This document shows positions 25,214-35,265 of a DNA stretch of 39,764 nt, one piece after another. Source of the DNA: Paracoccaceae bacterium (GTDB lineage Bacteria > Pseudomonadota > Alphaproteobacteria > Rhodobacterales > Rhodobacteraceae); assembly GCA_022424725.1 (NCBI GenBank), contig JAKMGV010000002.1:1-39764 (forward strand), read 5' to 3'. The translations under genes were made by a program, and so were the position numbers. Under the pieces are notes generated by a model. The model was given only the letters and a program-made list of their open reading frames with translations, was not told the DNA's origin and made no database searches. The number at the start of each line of letters is the position of its first letter. Positions within the stretch are counted from its first letter, which is position 1.

Positions 25214-25312
25214 TCAACGGTGCAAAAAATATGAAATCCACCACTTGGTCTTCACCCGTGTTGTGAACTAGGGTGGGTAAACCGGTCAAAGTTATCAAAA
25301 TTGGGAGCAGGG

Positions 25313-26206
25313 ATGTCGACAGGTTATCAAATGGATCAAACATTTGCTGTTTGGCGCATTCTTGTTGGTGCCGTGATTATTGTCGCGATTTACGGACTGG
25401 GCCTATTTGGTATTGGATTTTTCCTAAACGGAATGGCGGGACTTGATTTGACCCAATCTTCCCAAAAAACCCTGATTGTGTTTTTGGCGTCATTCATCCC
25501 GATTTGGTTGGGTACGGGTGCCGTAACACGCGTGCTATTCGGTTTTTCTCTCCCGCATTTATATGGCCGATCTGGTAACATTCGATGGTCGGATTTCCAC
25601 GTGGCGTTTGTCTATATATTTGTGATCGTGCTTCTGCTGGAACTATTGGTTTTTGCGGCGACTTGGGTCATGGGGACAACCCCATACACGCGCAATGATG
25701 CGGTTTCGATATTCGATTGGCTGATCTACCTGATGCCCTTGATCGTTCTTGTTTTTTTGCAAATCGGTGCAGAAGAATTGTTTTTCCGTGGCTATTTGTT
25801 GCGATTGATTTATTCGCGCAAGGCGCGTTTGTTTTGGGCGGTTTATGTTCCATCATTTTTGTTTGGTTTGGCCCATCTTGATCCCATCACCTATGGGTTC
25901 AATTCGGTGCTTTATGTTTTGAATACAGCTGTAACAGGCGTGCTCCTGTGTTTCATTACTCTGTGGCGTGGGAACATTGCGATGGCGATAGGTATTCATT
26001 TTGCTGTCAACATCTTTGCAATTTTGATCATCGGTCAGGGGGACACACCCATTGGATCAGGCGCGGCACTTTGGCTATCTACCATCGCGCCAAAGTCTGT
26101 AACATTGGGACTGTCGATGATTGTGATCACGGTTGTTGAAATCGCCCTCTATTCCATCTGGGCGCGTCGGCGCTACGGTGCCCTGATCCCAAGTGAGGCA
26201 AGGTAA
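25313..26206 (+). CDS. CPBP family intramembrane metalloprotease
   Basis: A 297-residue inner-membrane protein of the CAAX-protease/bacteriocin-processing (Abi) family with about eight hydrophobic segments. The three catalytic motifs are present: EExxxR as Glu154-Glu155 to Arg159 in GAEELFFRGYL, FxxxH as Phe184 to His188 in FGLAH, and HxxxN as His229 to Asn233 in IHFAVN. The ATG at 25313 follows GGGAGCAGGG; a TTG at 25301 is less likely. Its target is unknown. A lipoprotein gene begins on the base after its stop, so the two are probably translated from one message and may act together in the envelope. Confidence 0.9.
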   Translation: MSTGYQMDQTFAVWRILVGAVIIVAIYGLGLFGIGFFLNGMAGLDLTQSSQKTLIVFLASFIPIWLGTGAVTRVLFGFSLPHLYGRSGNIRWSDFHVAFVYIFVIVLLLELLVFAATWVMGTTPYTRNDAVSIFDWLIYLMPLIVLVFLQIGAEELFFRGYLLRLIYSRKARLFWAVYVPSFLFGLAHLDPITYGFNSVLYVLNTAVTGVLLCFITLWRGNIAMAIGIHFAVNIFAILIIGQGDTPIGSGAALWLSTIAPKSVTLGLSMIVITVVEIALYSIWARRRYGALIPSEAR

Positions 26207-26830
26207 ATGTTGAAACTGTTTCGAAAATTTGTGGGTCCTGGCGTTCTGATGGCGGTTTTGGCGGGGTGCGGTGGCATGGACACGACCGGCTTTTTGAATG
26301 CGAGTGCTGTTCCCACCAACACTGACATCCGATTTCGCAGCGGCATTCAATATTCTGCACCACGTGGGTTTTGTGCAACGGATGCACAAACCTATCAAGA
26401 AGAAGCCAAGGGATTTGGTGTCTTTGTGACTTGTTCTGGCGCTTATGAACGATCCCGTTTGTTGACGGTTGCGCATTATCCGATCGATCCAGACAATCCG
26501 CCTGCAACTGAAACCCTGATCCAGGCCGCGGGGTTTGGGGCAAAGGCGCAGCGTATTGTTGAGAAAGACGGAGTGATTTATGCCCGTTTGAGGGGCGCGT
26601 TAAACGATCAAGACCTGCAGCCAGAATTCAACAGAATGATTGCTCAAAAGGGCGGATATGTGATTATGGCAAACCTGTATGCACGTGCGCGCGCTTCGAA
26701 CGCTGATTTTATGGTGCGACAGGTTTTGGCACAGGTTTTGAAGGGAATTACCACGGATTCGTCGAAAATGCCTCAGTTTGTGAGCTACCTGCCAACTGAT
26801 CCAGTGGTGCGGCCCAAGCTGCGGCCATGA
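26207..26830 (+). CDS. Predicted lipoprotein of unknown function
   Basis: A 207-residue protein with a lipoprotein signal peptide and lipobox LAGC ending near residue 21. The rest is a single soluble domain with YSAPRGFCATDAQTYQE, FGVFVTCSG and two further conserved-looking stretches (VEKDGVIYARLRG, GGYVIMANLYAR). Two cysteines after the lipid anchor (in GFCATD and VTCSG) could form a periplasmic disulfide. I do not recognise the family. The start codon directly follows the stop of the CPBP protease gene, which suggests a shared role or simply shared expression. Confidence 0.85.
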   Translation: MLKLFRKFVGPGVLMAVLAGCGGMDTTGFLNASAVPTNTDIRFRSGIQYSAPRGFCATDAQTYQEEAKGFGVFVTCSGAYERSRLLTVAHYPIDPDNPPATETLIQAAGFGAKAQRIVEKDGVIYARLRGALNDQDLQPEFNRMIAQKGGYVIMANLYARARASNADFMVRQVLAQVLKGITTDSSKMPQFVSYLPTDPVVRPKLRP

Positions 26831-26857
26831 AATTGCTATTTTGGTGATCGTAAATGC

Positions 26858-27070
26858 GTGATTGACATTCCAATTCCCAATCATGCGATTGGAGATGGCG
26901 TCTTTACCTTTTTGATTTTCGTTGAGGGCAATTCGGTTCCGGTCAGCAGCTTTTGCATCTCGGCAGGCCGCGCAATGGAATATGATCTGCGGGCCGAAGT
27001 CGCCCTGTTACGGGAAGAGTTGGAAATTCTGAAACGGGCGTTTTGCCGACATATCCAATACGCGGGCTAG
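26858..27070 (+). CDS. Possible small protein with C-terminal amphipathic helix
   Basis: An open frame of about 70 codons from a GTG at 26858, in the same frame as the upstream lipoprotein gene, with no ribosome site. Its last third, MEYDLRAEVALLREELEILK followed by a basic tail, is a good amphipathic coiled-coil-like helix and could be translated alone from the ATG at 26975 (31 residues), which has GCAGG 7 nt upstream. The first part (DIPIPNHAIGDGVFTFLIF) has no recognisable domain. The remainder of the gap up to the next gene (27071-27148) shows nothing else convincing. It may be a real small gene or a decayed one. Confidence 0.3.
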   Translation: MIDIPIPNHAIGDGVFTFLIFVEGNSVPVSSFCISAGRAMEYDLRAEVALLREELEILKRAFCRHIQYAG

Positions 27071-27091
27071 GTGCCGCCGCGTTACGGGTGA

Positions 27092-29185
<2,094 letters not shown>

Positions 29186-29277
29186 GGTTTCTTGTTAATA
29201 CCTCTATCTTGTCCTGCCTCTGCCCCAGTCTTGCCCAAGTTTGTGGTGAGAAAGGTGGAACAAGAAGTGAGGAAAAT

Positions 29278-30183
29278 ATGGACCGTTTGATAGAAATGGA
29301 AGCCTTTGCCACCGTGGTTGACCAAGGTGGTTTTACAGATGCCGCGCGCAAGATGGGGATTTCAAAATCTGCCGTTTCGAAACATATTTCCAGTCTTGAA
29401 ACACGACTTGGTGCGCGATTGCTAAATCGTACCACCCGCCGTGTTAGTCCAACTGAAATCGGCCTGGCCTATTACGATCGTGCACGCCGTGTGCTGAACG
29501 ATGCGGGCGAGGCAGATGCTTTGGTCAGTTCAATGCAATCGGCACCAACTGGGATGCTACGTGTGTCGGTTGCAACTGACTTTGGCTCTATGCATTTGTC
29601 CCCTGTGCTGGGTGATTTTTTGGCGCAATTTCCAGATGTGTCGGTGAACTTGGAATTGGACAATCGCTATATCGAAATGATTTCCGAGGGTTATGATGCC
29701 GCCATTCGTGTGGGGGAGATGGAGGACAGCTCGCTTCGCGCACGTAAAATCGCAGAAACAACAATTCGTATGGTGGCCAGCCCAGGATATCTTCAACGCG
29801 CGGGCCGCCCGCGTCGGATCGAAGATTTGGGTGCGCATAAATTGCTGCATTATACCAATCAGGCAAATGGTGCGGTTTGGAAAATGACCTCGCAAACAGG
29901 AGAAAAACGTCAAATCCGTACAACGGGCAGTTTTACGGTAAATGATGGGCAATCCCTGTTGAATGCGGCGATCAATGGCCTGGGAATCGCATATTTGCCA
30001 TCCTTCTTATACGCATCTGCACTGGCCGAAGGCTGCGTTGTCGATGTGATGCCCGAATTGCCAAAAGAAACCCAAGGGATCTATGTGGTGTACCCCCCGG
30101 GTAAATTTACGCAACCAAAGGTGCGCGCATTCATTGATTATTTGGCACAGACCTTTGCATGCAAAGGGCCAGATCACTGGTGA
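29278..30183 (+). CDS. LysR family transcriptional regulator
   Basis: A 301-residue regulator from ATG 29278, preceded by GAGGAAA; a longer in-frame start is not supported. The winged helix-turn-helix occupies residues 1-60 (MDRLIEMEAFATVVDQGGFT, then ISKSAVSKHISSLE and LLNRTTRRVSPTE). The remaining part is a periplasmic-binding-protein-like effector domain with GYDAAIRVG. It resembles the large subgroup that controls nearby oxidoreductases; the upstream flavoenzyme gene, 92 nt away on the same strand, is an obvious candidate target. The effector is unknown. The gene ends just before a hairpin located in the opposing gene. Confidence 0.9.
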   Translation: MDRLIEMEAFATVVDQGGFTDAARKMGISKSAVSKHISSLETRLGARLLNRTTRRVSPTEIGLAYYDRARRVLNDAGEADALVSSMQSAPTGMLRVSVATDFGSMHLSPVLGDFLAQFPDVSVNLELDNRYIEMISEGYDAAIRVGEMEDSSLRARKIAETTIRMVASPGYLQRAGRPRRIEDLGAHKLLHYTNQANGAVWKMTSQTGEKRQIRTTGSFTVNDGQSLLNAAINGLGIAYLPSFLYASALAEGCVVDVMPELPKETQGIYVVYPPGKFTQPKVRAFIDYLAQTFACKGPDHW

Positions 30184-30184
30184 T

Positions 30185-31123
30185 TTATTTCAAAACCACC
30201 GCTTCGACGCGGCGGTTTTGTTCACGCCCTTCGGGTGTTTGATTGCTGGCCCGTGGGGATAGAAATGCAATTCCTTGGGCTGTGATGCGCGATTTCTGAA
30301 TGCCGTATTTTGAAATCAAACGCTGACGAACGGCTTCCGCGCGTTGTTTTGAAATGGCGATATTCCCCTCTAACCCGCCAACCGCATCGCTGTGACCGAC
30401 CAATACAATTGTTGTATTTGGATTTTGGCGCAGGTAGTCCGCCAATTCGGACAGGATTGAAAACGGCCCTTCCTCCAATTTTGTGGAGCCACTGGTGAAA
30501 TCCAACCCTTCAAGTGTGACAGCGCCCATTTGGTCGATTTGATCACTGGTGTTTGTTGCGGGTGTCGGTCGGGGCATGGTTGTAATTTTCGAGGTCGTCA
30601 CAGGCGCTTCCGCTGCGGGGTCAACACGGCGTTCTTGGATATAGACTCGCTCGCCAATCCTTGAAACCAGGATGTTGATAATCTGATCAGATCCCTTGGT
30701 ACCTGAAATGGATAGAAAATTCCTCAGGTTCACATACATATTGGGGGGCGACACAATGGGTGTATTCACCCTATAATCAAATCCACCGCATTCGTTTGAC
30801 ATGCAGTCCAAAGTGATTTGAAATTCTGCATCCTGCAACGCTTGACGAATGGGTGCTGCAACCTGTGCAGGAGTGATCGAGGTAGCGCGTAATTCATACG
30901 TTGAAACCGTGACCGTGCCGCTGCGCTTTTCGTGTGGAACGCTGGATTGTTGCGACCATGGGGCAATTGGAACGCGAAGGGTTCCGTCTTCCGTTTGCTC
31001 TGTAAACAAACGCTCAACACCACTGGGATAGGGAACATCCAGCCCCGCGAATACTGGATGGCTTAGGGTCAGTGCCAATATTATGGAAAGTGATCTAACG
31101 GCTTTGTGCATGATAGGCGTCAT
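30185..31123 (-). CDS. OmpA-domain envelope protein
   Basis: A 312-residue secreted protein with a signal peptide ending near PVFA (residue 26). The start may be 31123 or, giving MHKAVRS, 31111; neither has a clear ribosome site, as expected for a gene overlapping its upstream neighbour. Residues about 27-190 form an unassigned domain with two cysteines (DCMSNECGG). The C-terminal 115 residues are an OmpA-like peptidoglycan-binding domain with IVLVGHSDAVGG, ISKQRAEAVRQRL and REQNRRVEAVV. It probably links an outer or periplasmic component to the cell wall. The gene overlaps the AhpD-like gene by up to 29 nt. Confidence 0.88.
   Translation of the reverse strand: MTPIMHKAVRSLSIILALTLSHPVFAGLDVPYPSGVERLFTEQTEDGTLRVPIAPWSQQSSVPHEKRSGTVTVSTYELRATSITPAQVAAPIRQALQDAEFQITLDCMSNECGGFDYRVNTPIVSPPNMYVNLRNFLSISGTKGSDQIINILVSRIGERVYIQERRVDPAAEAPVTTSKITTMPRPTPATNTSDQIDQMGAVTLEGLDFTSGSTKLEEGPFSILSELADYLRQNPNTTIVLVGHSDAVGGLEGNIAISKQRAEAVRQRLISKYGIQKSRITAQGIAFLSPRASNQTPEGREQNRRVEAVVLK
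30191..30220 (+). terminator. Bidirectional hairpin inside the 3' end of the OmpA-domain gene
   Basis: CAAAACCACCGC (30191-30202) pairs with GCGGCGGTTTTG (30209-30220), one mismatch on the plus strand and a G-U pair on the minus strand, around TTCGAC. On the plus strand it lies 7 nt after the LysR stop and ends in TTTTGTTC, so it can terminate LysR. It encodes the last residues (NRRVEAVVLK) of the opposing gene. Confidence 0.55.
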
Positions 31124-31667
31124 TTGGGCGCATATCTATGGCACTGGCCACGCGGTTTGACATGTTGAAAAAGGCCGCGACATTCGCGATGTCCCAAATG
31201 TCCTGATCGCTAAATCCAACCGACCGTAGGTCAGCGCGATCATTTTCTTCGATACGGTGGCTTTCGATTGTGATTTTTTCTGCAAAATCTAACATGGCGC
31301 GTTGACGCGCACTTAGGTCCGCAACGCGGTAATTCATGATCAGCATTTCGCCTAATATCGGATTGCCCGACAATTCGCGCACAGCCTGACCATGCGCCGT
31401 CAAACAGTAAAAGCATTTGTTCACAGAGGACACAACGACCGCGATCATTTCGCGTTCCAATTTGCTGAGCCCGCTGTCGGCCAACATCGTTTCGTTATAA
31501 AGCGCGGTGAACGCATTCAATTTGTCGATGTTAAACGCATGCGCAACCAAAACATTTGGAACCATTCCCAATTTTTCTTGGCAAATATCAAAATATTTTT
31601 GTGTCTTTTCAGGAAGGGGTGATAGGGGCGGTAAATTTAGGGCCGTGACCTGATCATTCTCGCTCAT
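31095..31667 (-). CDS. Peroxidase-related (AhpD/CMD-like) protein
   Basis: A 190-residue carboxymuconolactone decarboxylase-superfamily protein. The AhpD-type redox motif is Cys85-x-x-Cys88 with His92, in NKCFYCLTAHG, on a helix as in alkylhydroperoxidase AhpD. The N-terminal QEKLGMVPNVL and C-terminal FFNMSNRVASAIDMRPND match the peroxidase-related subgroup. It probably takes part in thiol-based peroxide removal in the cytoplasm, though the partner is unknown. It lies in a minus-strand run: the GNAT gene ends 3 nt upstream, and the OmpA-domain gene starts within its 3' end. Confidence 0.88.
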   Translation of the reverse strand: MSENDQVTALNLPPLSPLPEKTQKYFDICQEKLGMVPNVLVAHAFNIDKLNAFTALYNETMLADSGLSKLEREMIAVVVSSVNKCFYCLTAHGQAVRELSGNPILGEMLIMNYRVADLSARQRAMLDFAEKITIESHRIEENDRADLRSVGFSDQDIWDIANVAAFFNMSNRVASAIDMRPNDAYHAQSR

Positions 31668-31670
31668 CCG

Positions 31671-32402
31671 TTATCCTTTCATTCTATAATGGTACTCTCC
31701 CACAACTTTCATGCCGATGGAACGATAAAGCGCGTTGGCCGCCACATTTGCCTTGGTACAGGCAACGTTCAGCCGACTGGCCCCCTGTTCTGCGGCCCAA
31801 AATGCGGCTTGTTTCATCAACCAACTGGCCACACCCTGTTGGCGTTGATGGTTGCGTATTTCCACGGCGTGAACAAAGGCATCTTTGCCATGAACGGCTG
31901 CAAAGCCGACCCCCGCGGGATGATCATTCCATCGCGCCAAAATAGATGTTTTAGGGCCCTGAACACGTTTCATGACATTGACACGCGCGTCTGAAATGCC
32001 CCCTTCGGCCCACATGTCGGTTTCAATTGCAAGCGGTGGCCAAACCGAAAACATGGATACTTTGGGTGGGCGCTCAGTTGTCAGGGTATCAACAGAGGTG
32101 GAATATATATTCACGGGATCAATGATGTCATATCCTGCATTGGCCAGTGCGTGATCCAAATTCTGATCTTGATCAGTGATCATGAAAAGGGGCGTTTGCC
32201 CCAAATCTCTCATGGCCGCTTCTGCCGTTTGAATGTCTGCTTGCGTCCAATCAGAATTTGGTGTCGCGGCTGATACACGTTTGCCGCCACCCTGACCGTC
32301 GCGGATGATCCACGGACCGATTGTTTGACGGGCCGCGGCAGGCCATGTTGCGTCAAGCGCGGTTAGAATATCGCCGAAATCATCCCAAGTTTGCTTCTGC
32401 AT
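31671..32402 (-). CDS. GNAT family N-acetyltransferase
   Basis: A 243-residue protein with a C-terminal GNAT fold. The acetyl-CoA-binding region is VEIRNHQRQQGVASWLMKQA (an R/Q-x-x-G-x-G/A-type loop), followed by LNVACTKANVAANALYRSIG and the final strand VVGEYHYRMKG. The N-terminal half is a second, weaker GNAT-like region (FMITDQDQNLDHALANAGY). The substrate is unknown. The gene begins inside the 3' end of the CinA-like gene (23 nt overlap), and the AhpD-like gene starts 3 nt after its stop, so all are probably co-expressed. Confidence 0.87.
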   Translation of the reverse strand: MQKQTWDDFGDILTALDATWPAAARQTIGPWIIRDGQGGGKRVSAATPNSDWTQADIQTAEAAMRDLGQTPLFMITDQDQNLDHALANAGYDIIDPVNIYSTSVDTLTTERPPKVSMFSVWPPLAIETDMWAEGGISDARVNVMKRVQGPKTSILARWNDHPAGVGFAAVHGKDAFVHAVEIRNHQRQQGVASWLMKQAAFWAAEQGASRLNVACTKANVAANALYRSIGMKVVGEYHYRMKG

Positions 32403-33108
32403 GTGCTATCTTTTCTATGGCCCGTTTGATCTCTGCAGGGTCGGTGCCCCGCACAACGATGTTTGTGCCATAAACCCCATCCTGTTGGAAGGGATATGAA
32501 CCGATAGAAAGGTTTGGAAATTCATCTGCAATCTGACCCAATGGGGCCGCAATGTCGCCTTCACCGCGCATGCAACGGTGCGTTTCACTGATCAGGGGGG
32601 CACCACCTGTGAGCGTGGGCAGAACACTTTGAACCATTGCCTTAAAAACCGATGGGACACCTGCCATCACATGGACGTTTCTCAACACAAACCCGGGTGC
32701 GATGGACACGGGGTTTTCGATCAAGGTTGCACTGTCTGGAATGCGCGCCATACGAAGTCGCGGGTCGTTCAATTCGCGCCCCGTTTCTGCGTAGTAATCC
32801 GCCAACAGTTTGCGTGCATCTGGGCGTACATCGATGTGATCATCAAAGGCCGCTGCCACACAATCGGCGGTTATATCATCATGCGTTGGACCAATCCCGC
32901 CAGAGGTGAACACATATGTATAAGCATCTGACATGGCAGATACAGCTGACGTGATTGCAGTGGGATCATCACTAATTACGCGGACCTCTTTTAAATCAAT
33001 CGCATGTTCGGTTAGAACGCCTGCAAGGTGATGCATATTCGCATCCCGCGTCCGCCCCGATAGAATTTCATCCCCAATGACGATCATTGCAGCGGTCGGG
33101 TTAGTCAT
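32380..33108 (-). CDS. CinA/MoaB-type molybdopterin-binding domain protein
   Basis: A 242-residue protein consisting of the N-terminal domain of CinA (competence/damage-inducible protein) alone. Family marks are MIVIGDEILSGRTRDAN (8-24) and FTSGGIGPTHDDIT (68-81), which in MogA/MoaB bind molybdopterin. The deamidase domain of full-length CinA is absent. Family members with the full domain set act as ADP-ribose pyrophosphatases or NMN deamidases; what the single-domain form does is uncertain. It is divergent from sfsA with 45 nt between starts and heads a four-gene minus-strand run. Confidence 0.9.
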   Translation of the reverse strand: MTNPTAAMIVIGDEILSGRTRDANMHHLAGVLTEHAIDLKEVRVISDDPTAITSAVSAMSDAYTYVFTSGGIGPTHDDITADCVAAAFDDHIDVRPDARKLLADYYAETGRELNDPRLRMARIPDSATLIENPVSIAPGFVLRNVHVMAGVPSVFKAMVQSVLPTLTGGAPLISETHRCMRGEGDIAAPLGQIADEFPNLSIGSYPFQQDGVYGTNIVVRGTDPAEIKRAIEKIAHAEANLG

Positions 33109-33153
33109 ATAGCGTTCCTTTCGTAGTCACATACCAAGCTATAGGCCGTTTCG

Positions 33154-33864
33154 ATGGAGTTTCAATCACCCTTAATCCGCGCAAAGCTGATCCGCAGGTA
33201 CAAACGTTTTCTAAGTGATGTTTTGTTGCCCGATGGACGCGAGGTCACGGCACATTGCGCGAATCCTGGATCCATGAAGGGACTTCTGGAAGACGGGACC
33301 ATTGCATGGGTAGAGCCCAATGATGATCCCAAGAAAAAGCTGAAATTCGCATGGCGGATTGCGGAATTGACCACAGGCGGACTGGTGTTGGTTGATACGG
33401 CTCAGGCCAATCGCATCGTGAAAGAGGCACTGGGAAATAACGCAATTTCAGAATTTGCAAATCAGGATTTCCGCCCAGAGGTCAAATACGGCGAAGGAAG
33501 TAGAATTGATTTTCTGCTGACAGATCAGTCAGAACAACAAACATTTGTCGAGGTTAAATCCGTGACACTATCCCGTGAAACTGGATCTGCCGAGTTTCCA
33601 GATAGTGTGACCGCCCGTGGGACCAAGCATTTGCACGAACTGTCAAAAGTGGTTCAACAAGGGCATCGTGCGGTGATGTTTTATTTAGTGAACCGCACCG
33701 ATTGTGATGTGGTTTCCATCGCCGCTGACATTGATCCGACCTATGCCTCTGCATTGGACGCCGCACAACATGCGGGGGTCGAAGTGATCGCCTATCGCGC
33801 CGATATCTCACCCTACCGAATTACCTTGGGCCCAAGAGTTGCGTTTCGTTCAGCGGATCGCTAG
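33154..33864 (+). CDS. sfsA: DNA/RNA nuclease SfsA
   Basis: A 236-residue protein. The N-terminal OB-like part has RRYKRFLSDV and HCANPGSMKG, hallmarks of SfsA. The C-terminal nuclease domain carries RIDFLL (117-122) and FVEVKSVTL (131-139), a PD-(D/E)xK-type active site with Asp119, Glu133 and Lys135. First named as a sugar fermentation stimulation protein in Escherichia coli, it is now regarded as a nuclease. In many alphaproteobacteria sfsA is followed by map, as here after 34 nt. Its cellular role is still poorly defined. Confidence 0.93.
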   Translation: MEFQSPLIRAKLIRRYKRFLSDVLLPDGREVTAHCANPGSMKGLLEDGTIAWVEPNDDPKKKLKFAWRIAELTTGGLVLVDTAQANRIVKEALGNNAISEFANQDFRPEVKYGEGSRIDFLLTDQSEQQTFVEVKSVTLSRETGSAEFPDSVTARGTKHLHELSKVVQQGHRAVMFYLVNRTDCDVVSIAADIDPTYASALDAAQHAGVEVIAYRADISPYRITLGPRVAFRSADR

Positions 33865-33898
33865 GTAAGCACAAGACATCGACAGATCGGACACGAAC

Positions 33899-34714
33899 GT
33901 GGCAAAACTTAACGGCATGCGCAAAACCAAAGACGGTATTGATATCTATGCGTCCTCAGATTTTGAAGGTATGCGCAGGGCGGGGGCAGTTGCAGCCAAA
34001 ATTTTGGACGACGTGATCGAGGTTATCGAGCCGGGGCAAACCACAGCCGCAATTGATAATTTCGTCGAACAAAAAATTGCGGAATATGGCGTGACCTCGG
34101 CCACGATTGGGTATCGCGGGTATCAACACGCCACTTGTATCAGTGTTAATCACGTCGTCTGTCATGGTATTCCAGGTGACAAAAAAATCACGGATGGGGA
34201 CATCCTAAACATTGATGTGACCGTGATTGTTGATGGTTGGTATGGGGATACATCACGGATGTATGTCGCGGGTAAGCTGCCTCGTAAATCCGAACGTTTG
34301 ATTGAAGTGACCCATGACGCCCTGTTCAAAGGCATCGAAATGGTCCGCCCTGGCGCAACCTTTGGTGATATTGGGAATGCGATCCAATCCTATGTCGAAG
34401 GAAACCGCATGTCGGTTGTCCGTGATTTTTGTGGTCATGGTCTGGGCAAGGTGTTTCACGCCGCGCCGAATGTGTTGCACTATGGACGTGCGGGTACGGG
34501 TCCTGTGTTGGAAGAGGGCATGTTTTTCACCATTGAACCCATGGTGAATTTGGGTCGCCCAGAAACAAAAATTCTGGCCGATGATTGGACAGCGGTGACG
34601 CGTGATCGGTCCCTGTCTGCACAGTTTGAACATTCGATTGGTGTGACCGCAGATGGTTTTGAAATCTTTACTCTGTCCCCTGCGGGCAAATTTCATCCAA
34701 CTTACACGGCGTAA
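33899..34714 (+). CDS. map: Methionine aminopeptidase type I
   Basis: Removes N-terminal methionine after deformylation, completing the process whose other enzymes (Def, Fmt) are at the left of this window. It has 271 residues from GTG 33899; an ATG at 33917 is an alternative, and neither has a strong ribosome site. The pita-bread fold metal ligands are Asp106, Asp117, His180, Glu213 and Glu247, in NIDVTVIVDGWYGDTSRM, FCGHGLGKVFH and TIEPM. His89 in NHVVCHGIP is the conserved substrate-side histidine. Its 3' end overlaps the opposing rsmD gene by 13 nt. Confidence 0.95.
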   Translation: MAKLNGMRKTKDGIDIYASSDFEGMRRAGAVAAKILDDVIEVIEPGQTTAAIDNFVEQKIAEYGVTSATIGYRGYQHATCISVNHVVCHGIPGDKKITDGDILNIDVTVIVDGWYGDTSRMYVAGKLPRKSERLIEVTHDALFKGIEMVRPGATFGDIGNAIQSYVEGNRMSVVRDFCGHGLGKVFHAAPNVLHYGRAGTGPVLEEGMFFTIEPMVNLGRPETKILADDWTAVTRDRSLSAQFEHSIGVTADGFEIFTLSPAGKFHPTYTA

Positions 34715-35265
34715 CGCAAAAACGTGGCCTGCGTGTCACCAAATGTGCGCTGATCCAGAACGCTAAACCCATCGGGTGGAGAAACATCCGATCCTTCTTC
34801 CCAGATGACAAGAGCGTTCTCTGCGATCCAACCTTGGCGCGCGGCACATTGCAGTGCCTTTTCCCCCAACCCTTTTCTATACGGCGGGTCAAGAAAGATC
34901 AGCGAATAGGGCGCTGCTTCGCATTTCGGCAGACGTGTTGCGTCCATCTTTTTCACCTGCGTGCGTTCGGACACACCGCAAATTTCAATATTTTTTCGCA
35001 GGATGCTGAGGGATTTGCTGCCCATTTCAACACAGCACAGTTGATCTGCACCGCGTGACATTGCCTCTAGCCCGAGTGCGCCTGTGCCAGCAAATAGATC
35101 TAGAACCCGAGCATCGGTGATGGGGTCGTCAAATCGGCCTGATCCAATAATGTTAAACAGGCTTTCGCGGACACGATCCGTTGTGGGGCGCAAGTGCGCA
35201 GCTTGATCCCCTTTGCCGACCGAGGCAAGGGCGCGACCACGAAAATCTCCTGCGATGATCCTCAC
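34702..35265 (-). CDS. rsmD: 16S rRNA m2G966 methyltransferase RsmD
   Basis: Methylates N2 of a guanine in 16S rRNA during 30S assembly. The 187-residue protein begins MRIIAGDFRGRAL, as is typical. It has the SAM-binding motif DLFAGTGALGLEAMSRGA (56-73) and the catalytic DPPY at 126-129. RPTTDRVRESLFNII (26-40) is another family signature. The start overlaps the stop of the ferredoxin-reductase-like gene by 4 nt (ATGA), implying coupling, and the 3' end overlaps map on the other strand. Confidence 0.95.
   Translation of the reverse strand: MRIIAGDFRGRALASVGKGDQAAHLRPTTDRVRESLFNIIGSGRFDDPITDARVLDLFAGTGALGLEAMSRGADQLCCVEMGSKSLSILRKNIEICGVSERTQVKKMDATRLPKCEAAPYSLIFLDPPYRKGLGEKALQCAARQGWIAENALVIWEEGSDVSPPDGFSVLDQRTFGDTQATFLRYAV

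Noticed and set aside
25152-25343. Minus-strand 63-codon ORF upstream of accD
   Set aside because: It overlaps the start of the CPBP gene, has no ribosome site or known domain, and spans a region that must hold two promoters.
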